From NCBI GenBank assembly GCA_964605205.1, contig CAZSBL010000002.1:1-64000 (forward strand): 64,000 nucleotides of DNA, given 5' to 3'. Made by a program: the position numbers and the translations under genes. Source of the stretch: JAWVYT01 sp964605205 (GTDB lineage: Bacteria > Gemmatimonadota > Gemmatimonadetes > Longimicrobiales > RSA9). The notes beneath the pieces were generated by a model. It was not told the DNA's origin. It made no database searches and saw only the letters and a list, made by a program, of their open reading frames with translations. Below are positions 42,817-52,835 of this stretch, piece by piece; position 1 is the first letter of the stretch; every line of letters starts with the position of its first letter.

Positions 42817-43812
42817 CTACTGCGCACGGAACGCGTCCTGGACCATCTGGCGGAGCCGGTCGGCGGCGTCGCGGGCGCCGGCGGCCACCTGGTCGAAGAC
42901 CTCCTTGGCCTCCTGCTGGTACGACTTCGTGGCGGCCTTCAGGTCTTCGACGTACGGCTGGTCGGGCTCGCTGCGGCGCTGGTACTCGCCGCGCAGGATC
43001 CGGTCGTAGCTGCCGTCCTCGATCCAGTCGCGGAGCTCGGCGGCCCGGAGGGTGTGGAAGGGGTGGGTGGTGCCGAGGAGGTTCAGGACCTTGAAGACGG
43101 TCTCGGCCAGGTCACCCTGGGAGCGGTACTCGTCGGCCTGTTCGAGGAAGACGTTCAGGTCGGTCTCTTCCTTCGAGCCGCCGCCGGCCAGCTTGAGCGA
43201 GGTGCCGAGTGCGGCCTCGGGGTCCTGGACGGTGAGGAGCCCGGCCCGGTCGGCGCTGAGCTCCGCCTTCCGGCTCCACTCGAGGAGCCCGAGGAGCACG
43301 GCCCGTGCGGCGATCCCCACGATGGGGTAGCCGAGGTTGGCGAGCTGGAGCAGGATCACGAGCATGGTCCGGTAGAGGACGTGACCGCTCATTACGTGGC
43401 CGAGCTCGTGGCCCATGAGGAAGATCTGCTCGTCGGGGTCGAGGAGGGCGAGGGATCCGCTGTTCAGGACGATGAACGGCCTGTCCATCCCGTAGGCGCC
43501 GGCGTTGACGATGGGCGTCTGGGAGACGAAGAGCGGGTAGTGGTGGTCGGCGTCCATGGTCTCCAGCACGTGCTGGTAGCGTGCGTGGAGGTCGGGGAAC
43601 TGCTTCGGGCCGACCCGGACGGCGTTGGCCTGGAAGGCCAGGCGGACCGGCTTCTCGCCGAAGAACCCGAAGAGCCGCTTGAGGACCTCATCGAAGGCGG
43701 GGATCCGGCGCAGTGCGGCCAGCGCCGCCCGGTCGGCAGGGTGCTCCCACGTAGCCGCGCCGATGTCCGTCAGGATGACGCGCTTGTGCTCCTGGATCTC
43801 GCCGTCCGCCAT
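42817..43812 (-). CDS. M48 family zinc metallopeptidase
   Basis: A 331-residue gluzincin. The zinc helix is HELGHVMSGH (about 135-144) and the third ligand is the Glu in RKAELSADRAG (about 182-192). One or two hydrophobic helices lie between them (about 150-175), as in membrane-associated M48 proteases such as HtpX and Ste24 relatives, but there is no N-terminal signal or multi-helix region, so it is probably cytoplasmic with membrane contact. A helical C-terminal tail (about 285-331) is added. It follows mlaD by 46 bases and may act in envelope quality control. Confidence 0.87.
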   Translation of the reverse strand: MADGEIQEHKRVILTDIGAATWEHPADRAALAALRRIPAFDEVLKRLFGFFGEKPVRLAFQANAVRVGPKQFPDLHARYQHVLETMDADHHYPLFVSQTPIVNAGAYGMDRPFIVLNSGSLALLDPDEQIFLMGHELGHVMSGHVLYRTMLVILLQLANLGYPIVGIAARAVLLGLLEWSRKAELSADRAGLLTVQDPEAALGTSLKLAGGGSKEETDLNVFLEQADEYRSQGDLAETVFKVLNLLGTTHPFHTLRAAELRDWIEDGSYDRILRGEYQRRSEPDQPYVEDLKAATKSYQQEAKEVFDQVAAGARDAADRLRQMVQDAFRAQ

Positions 43813-43858
43813 GATTGGTACCCTTCCGTGCTGTGTGAGGCTGCCGCTCGTGGCGACC

Positions 43859-44854
43859 CTACGGGTGCGGTGGACCGCCGGTTTCGGCCCCCTGCGCCGG
43901 TACCGTGTCGCCCTCGAGCTCGGGCACGGTGTCGGCCTCGCTGCCGACGGGGACCGGCTCGCCCGGGGGCGGCGGGTCGAGGCCGGGGGGCGGCTCCACG
44001 CCGCTCAGGATCCGGAGCGGCTTCTCGCTCACCTCGCGCATGAAGTGGGTCAGCAGGATGGTGGTGGTGTCGAGGTGGGCCAGGATGCTGTAGATCTCGG
44101 GCTGCGTATGGGTCAGTGTGCCCCGGAGCTGGCCGACCAGCGCCCGGGAGTCGGAGAGGAGGAGCGACACCGAGTCGATGGTGGCCACGGCCGCGGGGCT
44201 CAACGTGTTCACCTGGCGCTGGATCTCGGCGGTCAGGGTGGCGGTGGCGTCGAGCTGGCCCTGGAGGTTGGCGACCAACGGCGGAATCAGCGCGGAAGTC
44301 TCCTCCAACGTGCGGTTCGCGGTGTTCACCGCGGCGCTGACGCTGTCCATTAGCTGCCGGGCGGAGACCATGGTGACCATGACCTCGGAGCTCAGCTCTT
44401 CGGTGATCCCCTGGACCTGTTCGAGAACGGCGGTGTTGCGGACGCCCGGGATGGTGCTGCCCGGTTCCACGGTACCGGGGCGCCGATCGGGCGTCTCCAA
44501 CAGGATGTAGCCGGCCCCGATGACCGGGGGCGGAACCAGCCGGGCGGTGGTCCCTTGCGGCAGGAGGAGCGAATCACCGGATGCCAGCTGGGCGTCGATA
44601 TCGAGCTGGACCCGGAAGCGAAGGTCGCCATCGGTGGTGATGCGGGGCTCGATGGCGCCTACGCGTCCGACGGTGTGCCCGCGCAACAGGACGTTGGACT
44701 GGTTGTTCACACCGTCGATGCGGTCGAACTCGGTGTAGAGCGGGTACGTTCTACCCGCCACGGCCGGTGACAGCCACAGGAAGCTCCCCAGCAGGATGAC
44801 CGCCGCCAGCACGACGACGGCGCCCACGGTCAGATCAGACGACTCCCACTTCAT
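43859..44854 (-). CDS. mlaD: MlaD/MCE family lipid-transport protein
   Basis: A 331-residue protein with one N-terminal transmembrane helix (about 9-31), an MCE domain (about 37-125, GVNNQSNVLLRGHTVGRV and VIGAGYILLET), a long helical region (about 140-270) and a Pro/Glu-rich tail. MCE proteins form hexameric rings or tubes that carry phospholipids between inner and outer membranes. The longer helical part is like the tunnel-forming MCE proteins rather than short E. coli MlaD. It starts 20 bases inside the preceding ATPase-like gene. Confidence 0.88.
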   Translation of the reverse strand: MKWESSDLTVGAVVVLAAVILLGSFLWLSPAVAGRTYPLYTEFDRIDGVNNQSNVLLRGHTVGRVGAIEPRITTDGDLRFRVQLDIDAQLASGDSLLLPQGTTARLVPPPVIGAGYILLETPDRRPGTVEPGSTIPGVRNTAVLEQVQGITEELSSEVMVTMVSARQLMDSVSAAVNTANRTLEETSALIPPLVANLQGQLDATATLTAEIQRQVNTLSPAAVATIDSVSLLLSDSRALVGQLRGTLTHTQPEIYSILAHLDTTTILLTHFMREVSEKPLRILSGVEPPPGLDPPPPGEPVPVGSEADTVPELEGDTVPAQGAETGGPPHP

Positions 44855-45512
44855 GATTCGTTATCTCGGTCCCTGAGTTGTCGAGCAGGATCACAGTGTC
44901 CGCGAGTTCGAACTGTACGCCTTCCCGCTCGGCCGTGGTAATGATAGCGGTGCCGGCGCGCTCCCGGCACGTCCGCAGGAGCCAGCCGGCGCGCTCGTCG
45001 CGGAGGCCGGCCGTGGGCTCTTCCAGCAGCAGCAGATCCGGATCGCGCACCAGCGCCCGGGCCATGACGGCCTCCTTGCGGACCTCCGGCGGCACATCCG
45101 CGGGCCGCATGTCGGCCCACCGGCCGAGCTCGAAGACATCGATGATCGCGCGGGTTCGCTCGTGGGCCGTGTCGGCGTCGGCCAGCCCACTGTAGAGCAT
45201 CGGCACCACCAGGTTCATCCGCAGCGTCAGGTTGCTGACCAGGCCGGAGGGCTCGTCGAAGCCCACACCGAGCCGGCGCCGGAACTCCTGTGTGTCCCAT
45301 CGGTTCAATCGGCCGGGGCGCTTGCCGAGGACATCCACCGCGCCCTCCTGCGGCTCCCGCAGCCCCACCATGAGCCGGATCAGGATGAGCGCCACCCCGG
45401 GCGTGGTGGCGAACAGGCACAGGCTGCCTTCCTCGACGGCGAACGAGACCGGGTCGGGCCAGCCGGCGCGCGGCGGCGGGGGTACGACGTCGGTGAACCG
45501 GACAGCGCTCAT
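44835..45512 (-). CDS. MlaF-like ABC ATPase homologue with all catalytic motifs degenerate
   Basis: A 225-residue ABC-fold protein from ATG 45512, which shares one base with the mlaE stop. By position and overall plan it is the MlaF partner. Yet the Walker A loop reads ATTPGVALI (35-43) with no GKS/T, the Q-loop Gln is Asp (FD, 85-86), the LSGGQ signature reads DVPPEVR (139-145), Walker B ends LLLEEP with Glu for the first Asp (162-166), and the H-loop His is lost (TTAE, 192-195). The frame is intact and codon use is like the neighbours. It should not hydrolyse ATP by the usual mechanism, so it may be structural, or another ATPase may drive the permease. Confidence 0.85.
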   Translation of the reverse strand: MSAVRFTDVVPPPPRAGWPDPVSFAVEEGSLCLFATTPGVALILIRLMVGLREPQEGAVDVLGKRPGRLNRWDTQEFRRRLGVGFDEPSGLVSNLTLRMNLVVPMLYSGLADADTAHERTRAIIDVFELGRWADMRPADVPPEVRKEAVMARALVRDPDLLLLEEPTAGLRDERAGWLLRTCRERAGTAIITTAEREGVQFELADTVILLDNSGTEITNHEVGVV

Positions 45513-46312
45513 CAGTTCAGCACCAGCCAGAAGAGGAGGGAGAAGGAGACGGAAACGAGGAACACGAAGAGCAGCGAGGCCACCACGCCCCTCGTCACAC
45601 ACTGGGGAATGTCCGTCGGGCGCCGTCCCCCGACAAGCCCTTCGTAGCTGCAGAGGGTAGCGATCCCGAGCCCGAACACGGCGCCCTTGACCACGGTGAA
45701 CACCAGGTCCATGGGTGTGAGGGCGTCCCGAACCGAGACCGCCAGCGCGTCGGGCGAGACATCCGCCAGCCACCAGGCGAACGCGGCGCCACCGCCCAGC
45801 GCCACTACATCGAAGAAGACGGCCAGCACCGCCACGGAGATAGCGGCGCCCACGACCCGGGGGATGACCAGGTACTGGAGCGGATCCACGCCCATGGACT
45901 CCAGCGCCTCCGTCTCCCGGAGCACGCCGTTGGTGGCGAGCTCGGCGGCGATAGCGGTGCCGCTCCGGCCGAGGACCACGATGGCGGTCAGGAGCGGCCC
46001 CAGCTCCCGGATCACCACGGTGACCAGGATGGTGCCGAGCACGTCGCTGAAGCCGAAGCGAGCGGCCTGTGCGCTGGCCTGCGCGATGACGGCCAGCCCG
46101 ATGACCAGCGCCATGATGCTGAGGAACGGGAGCGCCTGGACCGCCGTGAACCGGATCTGGTTGATGATGACCCGGAATCCCTGGGTCCGGGTGGTGGCCG
46201 GGTAGTGCAGGCCGGACCGGAAGATCGCACCGATGAAGCGGATCCGGCCGATCCAGCTCTGGCCCCGCTTGCGGGCACGCTGCCCGATCCCGGCGACGGT
46301 GCGAGTCAGCAT
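45512..46312 (-). CDS. mlaE: MlaE family ABC transporter permease
   Basis: A 266-residue inner-membrane protein with five predicted helices and the family core GLAVIAQASAQAARFG and RELGPLLTAIVVLGRSGTAIAAELA, followed by ALESMGVDPLQYLVIPRV, the region that docks on the ATPase. MlaE is the membrane core of a phospholipid transporter that serves an MCE ring. It starts two bases after the stop of the PLP-enzyme gene and is followed by the degenerate ATPase gene and mlaD, the usual mlaE-F-D order. Confidence 0.92.
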   Translation of the reverse strand: MLTRTVAGIGQRARKRGQSWIGRIRFIGAIFRSGLHYPATTRTQGFRVIINQIRFTAVQALPFLSIMALVIGLAVIAQASAQAARFGFSDVLGTILVTVVIRELGPLLTAIVVLGRSGTAIAAELATNGVLRETEALESMGVDPLQYLVIPRVVGAAISVAVLAVFFDVVALGGGAAFAWWLADVSPDALAVSVRDALTPMDLVFTVVKGAVFGLGIATLCSYEGLVGGRRPTDIPQCVTRGVVASLLFVFLVSVSFSLLFWLVLN

Positions 46313-46314
46313 GG

Positions 46315-47472
46315 TCAGGGCGCCCGCTCCAGCGCCCGGGCCACGTCGTCGATCAGGTCATCGGGATCCTCGATCCCCACCGAGAGGCGCACGAGCCCGT
46401 CGGTGATCCCCATGGCGCTGCGCCGCTCCGGCGCCACGGCGGCGTGGGTCTGCATGGCCGGGTGGCCGATGAGGCTCTCGACCCCGCCGAGGCTCTCGGC
46501 CAGGGAGAAGATCTGGGTGGCCTCGACCATGGCCCGGGCCCGCTCCATGGAGCCCACGTCGATGCTCAGCATCCCGGTGAAGCCCTGCATCTGGCGCCGG
46601 GCCAGCTCGTGCTGCGGATGCGAAGGCAGCCCCGGGTAGTTGACCTGCCGCACCTTGGCGTGGTCGGCCAGGAACTCGGCCATCACGAGCCCGTTCCGGT
46701 TGTGCGCCTGCATGCGGACGGCCAGCGTCTTCGTGCCCCGGAGCGTGAGCCAGCAGTCCATGGGGCCGGGTACCGCGCCGGCGGCCTTCTGCATGTAGTA
46801 GAGGTGCTCCGCCCACTCGTCGTCGCTGGTCACCACCATCCCGCCCACCACGTCGCTGTGCCCGTTCAGGTACTTGGTGGTGGAGTGGACCACCACATCG
46901 ACCCCGAGCTCGAGGGGGCGCTGGTTGTACGGGGAGGCGAAGGTGTTGTCTACGACGGTGGTGATCCCTCGCCCGCGGCCCAGCTCCGCCGCCGCGGCCA
47001 GGTCCGAGACCCGCATCATGGGGTTCGTGGGCGTCTCGAGGTGGATCAGCTTCGTCTCGGGCCGGATGGCGTCCCGGATGGCGTCGATGCTGCGGCTGTC
47101 CACGTACGTGAACTCGATCCCCAGCCGGGCGAGCACGGTGTTGAACATCCGCGTCGTGCCGCCGTAGGTGTTCTCCTCGCTGACCACGTGATCGCCGGCG
47201 GAGAGCTTCTTGACGGTGGCCTCGATGGCCGCGAGTCCGCTGCCGAAGGCGGCGCCGTACCGCGCGCCCTCGAGGGAGGCGATGTTGGCCTGGAGCGCGT
47301 CCCGGGTCGGGTTCGTGACCCGGGCGTACTCGTACCCCTCCTTCGGCTCGCCCAGTGCCGGCTGGACGTAGGTGGAGGTCTGGTAGACCGGCGGCATGAT
47401 GGCGCCGGTGGCCGGGTCCGGCCGCTGGCCGGCGTGGATCGCGCGCGTCGCGAAACGATGAGAATCTGACAT
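46315..47472 (-). CDS. Cystathionine gamma-synthase/lyase-type PLP enzyme
   Basis: A 385-residue trans-sulfuration enzyme starting at ATG 47472. Opening RFATRAIHAGQRPDPATGAI, cofactor motif YEYARVTNPTRDALQ, GSGLAAIEA, and Schiff-base lysine in STTKYLNGHSD. Compared with the enzyme at 22664 it is closer to the classic MetB/CGL consensus (NPMMRVSDL). The two differ throughout and probably have different substrates. It heads the run into mlaE-F-D, M48, purD, the outer-membrane protein and mutM. The start has only a weak ribosome site. Confidence 0.9.
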   Translation of the reverse strand: MSDSHRFATRAIHAGQRPDPATGAIMPPVYQTSTYVQPALGEPKEGYEYARVTNPTRDALQANIASLEGARYGAAFGSGLAAIEATVKKLSAGDHVVSEENTYGGTTRMFNTVLARLGIEFTYVDSRSIDAIRDAIRPETKLIHLETPTNPMMRVSDLAAAAELGRGRGITTVVDNTFASPYNQRPLELGVDVVVHSTTKYLNGHSDVVGGMVVTSDDEWAEHLYYMQKAAGAVPGPMDCWLTLRGTKTLAVRMQAHNRNGLVMAEFLADHAKVRQVNYPGLPSHPQHELARRQMQGFTGMLSIDVGSMERARAMVEATQIFSLAESLGGVESLIGHPAMQTHAAVAPERRSAMGITDGLVRLSVGIEDPDDLIDDVARALERAP

Positions 47473-47509
47473 CCGTTCGACGGTCTTGTTGCGGTTCGGG
47501 AGAGGGGGC

Positions 47510-47538
47510 AAAATAGGGTGCGACGGCGGACCGGGAAA
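47510..47538 (-). promoter_or_regulatory. Possible promoter of the PLP-enzyme / mla run
   Basis: Minus strand TTTCCC (47538-47533), 17 bases, TATTTT (47515-47510), giving a leader of about 30 bases. The -35 is poor, but no better candidate lies in the 186-base divergent gap. Confidence 0.3.
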
Positions 47539-47658
47539 GGAAACGGCGCCGAGGGGTGACGTGGCTGGCGCGCAACGTGCACCCTCCGGGACCGGGTGGC
47601 CGGTCGCAGCAGGCTGCCGGCTCACGCTGGAACGCGAACTCGAACTTGCACGCACCGC

Positions 47659-48453
47659 ATGGCAACGCTCTCCACGCGAACGGTCCATTCCGATGACACC
47701 TCGCCGGAGCGCTGGCTGGGGATCCTGCACGGGATCTACGGTGCGGGCCGGAACTGGCGCTCGGTGGCCCGGGCCCTGGTCGAGGAGCGTCCGGAGTGGG
47801 GTGCGCTGCTGGTGGATCTCCGTCAGCACGGCGGCTCCACCGGCTTCGAGCCGCCCCACACGCTGGAGCGGACCGCGGCGGATCTCGACGGGCTGGAGAC
47901 GGGCCCCGTGCGCGCGCTGCTGGGGCACTCGTTCGGCGGCAAGATCGCGCTGATCCGGGGCCGGGAAGAAGAGGTGGTGCAGCAGGTCTGGGTGGTCGAT
48001 TCCACCCCGGAGGCCGGGGAGCCGCAGGGCCGCGCGTGGCGGATGATCGAGGTGCTGCGGTCGCTGCCCGGCCGGTTCGAAGACCGGGATGGCGCCGTCG
48101 ATGCCATGGCGGAGCGCGGCATCGATCGGCCGGTGGCGCTGTGGATGTCCGCGAACCTGAAACGGGTCGGGGACGGGTATCGGTGGCGGGTCGACCTCGA
48201 TGACATGGAAGCGCTCCTGACCGACTTCTTCGAGGCGGACCTGTGGGACGCAGTGGAATCGCCCCGGGACGGGCTGGAGATCCACTTCATCCGGGCCACC
48301 CGGTCACCGGTCATGAGTGCCGAGACGGTTGGCCGGATCCGGGAGGCGGGCAGGGCCACGGGGCGGGTCTTCCTCCACGAGGTGTCGGGCGGTCACTGGC
48401 TGAACGCTGACAACCCCGACGCCGTGGTCGACCTGATGGCGCCCCGGCTGTGA
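47659..48453 (+). CDS. Alpha/beta hydrolase (YbfF-like esterase)
   Basis: A 264-residue alpha/beta-fold hydrolase. Oxyanion segment LHGIYGAGRNW (about 22-32), DLRQHGGS, nucleophile elbow GHSFGGK (serine about 90), and the catalytic histidine in SGGHWLNADNP. This matches the YbfF group of short-chain acyl esterases or thioesterases. ATG 47659 is preferred; an upstream in-frame start adds an Arg-rich segment. It is divergent from the PLP-enzyme gene and separated from glmM by a hairpin (48458-48477) and a promoter. Confidence 0.82.
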   Translation: MATLSTRTVHSDDTSPERWLGILHGIYGAGRNWRSVARALVEERPEWGALLVDLRQHGGSTGFEPPHTLERTAADLDGLETGPVRALLGHSFGGKIALIRGREEEVVQQVWVVDSTPEAGEPQGRAWRMIEVLRSLPGRFEDRDGAVDAMAERGIDRPVALWMSANLKRVGDGYRWRVDLDDMEALLTDFFEADLWDAVESPRDGLEIHFIRATRSPVMSAETVGRIREAGRATGRVFLHEVSGGHWLNADNPDAVVDLMAPRL

Positions 48454-48480
48454 GGCGAGCCCCGGGCGTCCGGGCTCCGA

Positions 48481-48510
48481 TTGACGCCCGTCGGCCTCCC
48501 CGTCTACCTT
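48481..48510 (+). promoter_or_regulatory. Promoter for the glmM-glmS operon
   Basis: TTGACG, 18 bases, TACCTT: the best example of the recurring promoter form here. A GAGCCC/GGGCTC hairpin with a bulge lies immediately upstream (48458-48477) and may end the hydrolase transcript. Leader about 55 bases. Confidence 0.6.
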
Positions 48511-48571
48511 AGTCCGGACTGTTTATGGGCCGACGCCTGCAGGCGGCGGCTCTTTTCACGTGGAAGGTGTC

Positions 48572-49948
48572 ATGACGTACGAACCACCCCCGGGGCTGAT
48601 GGTCAGCGTGTCCGGCCTGCGCGGGAAGGTCGGCGAGGCGCTGGACCCGCTGGTGGCCACCCGCTACGCCGCGGCGTTCGGGAGCTGGCTGTACGAAGAG
48701 AAGGGCGCCCCTCCCACGGTGGTCCTTGGGCGGGACTCCCGTGCGACGGGCCCGCTGCTGGCCCGGAGCGTATCGGCGGCGCTGGAGGCCGTGGGGTGCA
48801 CGGTGATCGATATCGGGCTGGTGCCCACGCCTACCGCGCTCCTGGCCATCCGGCACCACGGAGCCGACGGCGGTGTGGTGGTAACGGCGAGCCACAACCC
48901 GGTGGAGTGGAACGCGCTGAAACTGGCGTCGGGTGCCGGGATGTTCCTCGATGCCGACCAGGCGGCGGCGATGCGGGAGCACGTGGACGCCCCGGGTTGG
49001 CGGGGGTGGGACGGGATCGGACGGACCGAGCTGGACGACGGCGCGGCGGCCCGGCACGTGGAGGCCATCCAGACGCTGCCGTTCGTGGACGTGGAAGCGA
49101 TCCGGACGCGGAAGTTCCGGGTGGCCCTCGACTGCGTACGAGGTGCCGGCGCGGTCACGTTCCCGAAGCTCCTCGAGGCGCTGGGATGCGATGTGCGGGG
49201 GATCAACCTGGAGCCGGACGGCCGGTTCCCGCGCAAGCCGGAGCCGGTGGCCGGGAACCTGGGGGAGCTGGAGTCGCTGGTCCGTGAGACGGGCGCCGAC
49301 ATCGGGCTCGCCACCGACCCCGACGGCGATCGCCTGTCACTGGTGGACGAGACCGGTCGGGCCATCGGCGAGGACTACACGCTGGCGCTGGCGGCGAAGC
49401 TGGTGCTCCAGCACCGGGTGGGACCCGTGGTCACGAACCTGTCGACGAGCCGCGTGGTAGAGGACGTGGCCGAGTTCGCCGATGCCCCCTTCTCCCGGGC
49501 GCCGGTGGGCGAGATCAACGTGGCCCGGCGGATGGAGGCGGAGGGCGCCGTGATCGGCGGGGAAGGGAACGGTGGGGTGATCCTGCCGGACATCCAGCTG
49601 ACGCGGGATGCCCACGTGGCGGCCGCCCTGGTCCTTCAGCTGCTGCTGGAGACGGGGTCCACGGTGAGCGAGATCGTGGCGTCGTCGCCGGAGTACGCCA
49701 TCGTGAAGGACAGCGTGCCACGCCCCGACGGGCCGCTGGGACCGGCGTACGACCGGCTGGCCGAGATGCTGGACGCGGAGGTGGAGGACCGCCAGGATGG
49801 GCTGTGGCTCGGGTGGCCGTCGGCCGGCCGGTGGCTGCATTTCCGGCCGTCGGGAACGGAGCCGATCGTGCGGATGATCGCGGAAGCTCCCGACGAGGCT
49901 GGCGCCCGGACGCTGGTGGATGCGGCGCGCGACGCCATGAACGCATAA
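48572..49948 (+). CDS. glmM: Phosphoglucosamine mutase (GlmM-type phosphohexomutase)
   Basis: A 458-residue alpha-D-phosphohexomutase. The phospho-serine loop is TASHNPVEWNALK, the metal loop DPDGDRLSL, the sugar loop GEGNGGV and the phosphate loop RPSGTEPIVR. The superfamily includes phosphomannomutase and phosphoglucomutase; direct linkage to glmS, 14 bases downstream, favours glucosamine-6-P to glucosamine-1-P conversion for UDP-GlcNAc synthesis. ATG 48572 with GGAAGGTG upstream is preferred over GTG 48560. Confidence 0.9.
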   Translation: MTYEPPPGLMVSVSGLRGKVGEALDPLVATRYAAAFGSWLYEEKGAPPTVVLGRDSRATGPLLARSVSAALEAVGCTVIDIGLVPTPTALLAIRHHGADGGVVVTASHNPVEWNALKLASGAGMFLDADQAAAMREHVDAPGWRGWDGIGRTELDDGAAARHVEAIQTLPFVDVEAIRTRKFRVALDCVRGAGAVTFPKLLEALGCDVRGINLEPDGRFPRKPEPVAGNLGELESLVRETGADIGLATDPDGDRLSLVDETGRAIGEDYTLALAAKLVLQHRVGPVVTNLSTSRVVEDVAEFADAPFSRAPVGEINVARRMEAEGAVIGGEGNGGVILPDIQLTRDAHVAAALVLQLLLETGSTVSEIVASSPEYAIVKDSVPRPDGPLGPAYDRLAEMLDAEVEDRQDGLWLGWPSAGRWLHFRPSGTEPIVRMIAEAPDEAGARTLVDAARDAMNA

Positions 49949-49962
49949 CGAAGAGGACGGCT

Positions 49963-51795
<1,833 letters not shown>

Positions 51796-51799
51796 GCCC

Positions 51800-52240
51800 G
51801 TGAAGGTCGTGCTGCAGCGCGTTACGCGAGGCGAGGTCCGGATCGACGGCGAGGTCTCCGGACGCGTGGGCCGGGGCTACGTGGTGCTGGCCGGCTTCGG
51901 ACCCGATGACAACGAGGAGACGCTGGCCTGGATGGCCGACAAGATCGTCGGGCTGCGCCTCTTCCCGGACCACGACGACCGGATGAACCTCGACCTCGAG
52001 GCCGTCGAGGGCGGTCTCCTGGTCATCAGCCAGTTCACCCTGTACGGCGATGCCCGGAAGGGACGCCGGCCCAGCTTCATCGGCGCCGCCGACCCCGACG
52101 TGGCGATCCCCCTCTACGAGCGGTTCCTGGAGCTCTTGGAGGAGCGGGCGCCCGGGCGGGTGGCCAGCGGCGAGTTCGGCGCCATGATGGACGTGGAGCT
52201 CGTCAACGACGGGCCCGTCACCCTGATCCTCGAGCGGTGA
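51800..52240 (+). CDS. dtd: D-aminoacyl-tRNA deacylase (Dtd)
   Basis: A 146-residue enzyme from GTG 51800, four bases after glmS. It has the Dtd opening MKVVLQRV, the catalytic SQFTLYGDARKGRRPSF and the cross-dimer motif FGAMMDVELVNDGPVT with the Gly-cis-Pro-like GP. It removes D-amino acids and glycine mischarged onto tRNA. Overlaps maf by four bases (GTGA). Confidence 0.95.
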   Translation: MKVVLQRVTRGEVRIDGEVSGRVGRGYVVLAGFGPDDNEETLAWMADKIVGLRLFPDHDDRMNLDLEAVEGGLLVISQFTLYGDARKGRRPSFIGAADPDVAIPLYERFLELLEERAPGRVASGEFGAMMDVELVNDGPVTLILER

Positions 52241-52833
52241 GCGGCTCCGGGCCCCCGATCGTGCTCGCGTCCGGGTCGCCCCGGCGACGCCGGCTGCTGG
52301 AGCAGATCGGGCTGGCGTTCGAGGTGCGGCCGGCGGCGGTGGACGAGACGGCGCGGTCCGGTGAGACCGCCATCGCCCACGTGGAGCGGCTGGCCCGGGA
52401 GAAGGCGGAGGTGGTGGCCGCGGAGCGGCCGGACGCGCTGGTGATCGGCGGTGACACCGAGGTGGTCGTGGACGGCGAGCCGCTGGGCAAGCCGGCGGAC
52501 CCGGCCCACGCCGTGGAGATGCTGCTCCGGCTCCAGGGGCGCGAGCACCGGGTGGAGAGCGGGGTGGCCGTGGTGACGCCGGACGGGCGGGTGAGGTCGG
52601 CCGTGGTCGGCGCGGATGTGCTGTTCCGGCCGTTCGACCAAGCGCTCGCCGAGGCGTACGCGGCCACCGGCGAGCCGCTGGGCAAGGCGGGCGCGTACGG
52701 GATCCAGGGGCGGGGCGCCGTGCTGGTGGATTCGATCCGTGGCGACTATTTCACCATCATGGGGCTGCCCGTGGCCCGACTCGTCCGGCTGCTGGAGGAA
52801 CTCGGCTACACGTACGACTTCGAAGGGATCTAG
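52237..52833 (+). CDS. maf: Maf family nucleotide pyrophosphatase
   Basis: A 198-residue house-cleaning enzyme from GTG 52237. Motif ASGSPRRRRLLEQIG binds the phosphates, GGDTEVVVDGEPLGKP holds the catalytic Asp, and YGIQGRGAVLVDSIRGDYF closes the pocket. Maf proteins hydrolyse non-canonical or canonical dTTP, UTP or m7GTP; the subfamily is not certain, though the arrangement resembles the YhdE (dTTP/UTP) type. The usual ADT is GDT here. Confidence 0.92.
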   Translation: MSGSGPPIVLASGSPRRRRLLEQIGLAFEVRPAAVDETARSGETAIAHVERLAREKAEVVAAERPDALVIGGDTEVVVDGEPLGKPADPAHAVEMLLRLQGREHRVESGVAVVTPDGRVRSAVVGADVLFRPFDQALAEAYAATGEPLGKAGAYGIQGRGAVLVDSIRGDYFTIMGLPVARLVRLLEELGYTYDFEGI

Positions 52834-52835
52834 AC

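Noticed and set aside
45512..45773. Longer N-terminus for the MlaF-like protein that might restore a Walker A
   Set aside because: The in-frame extension lies antiparallel-frame within mlaE, is Arg/Gly-rich and contains no P-loop; the degenerate loop is inside the ABC core, where the motif should be.
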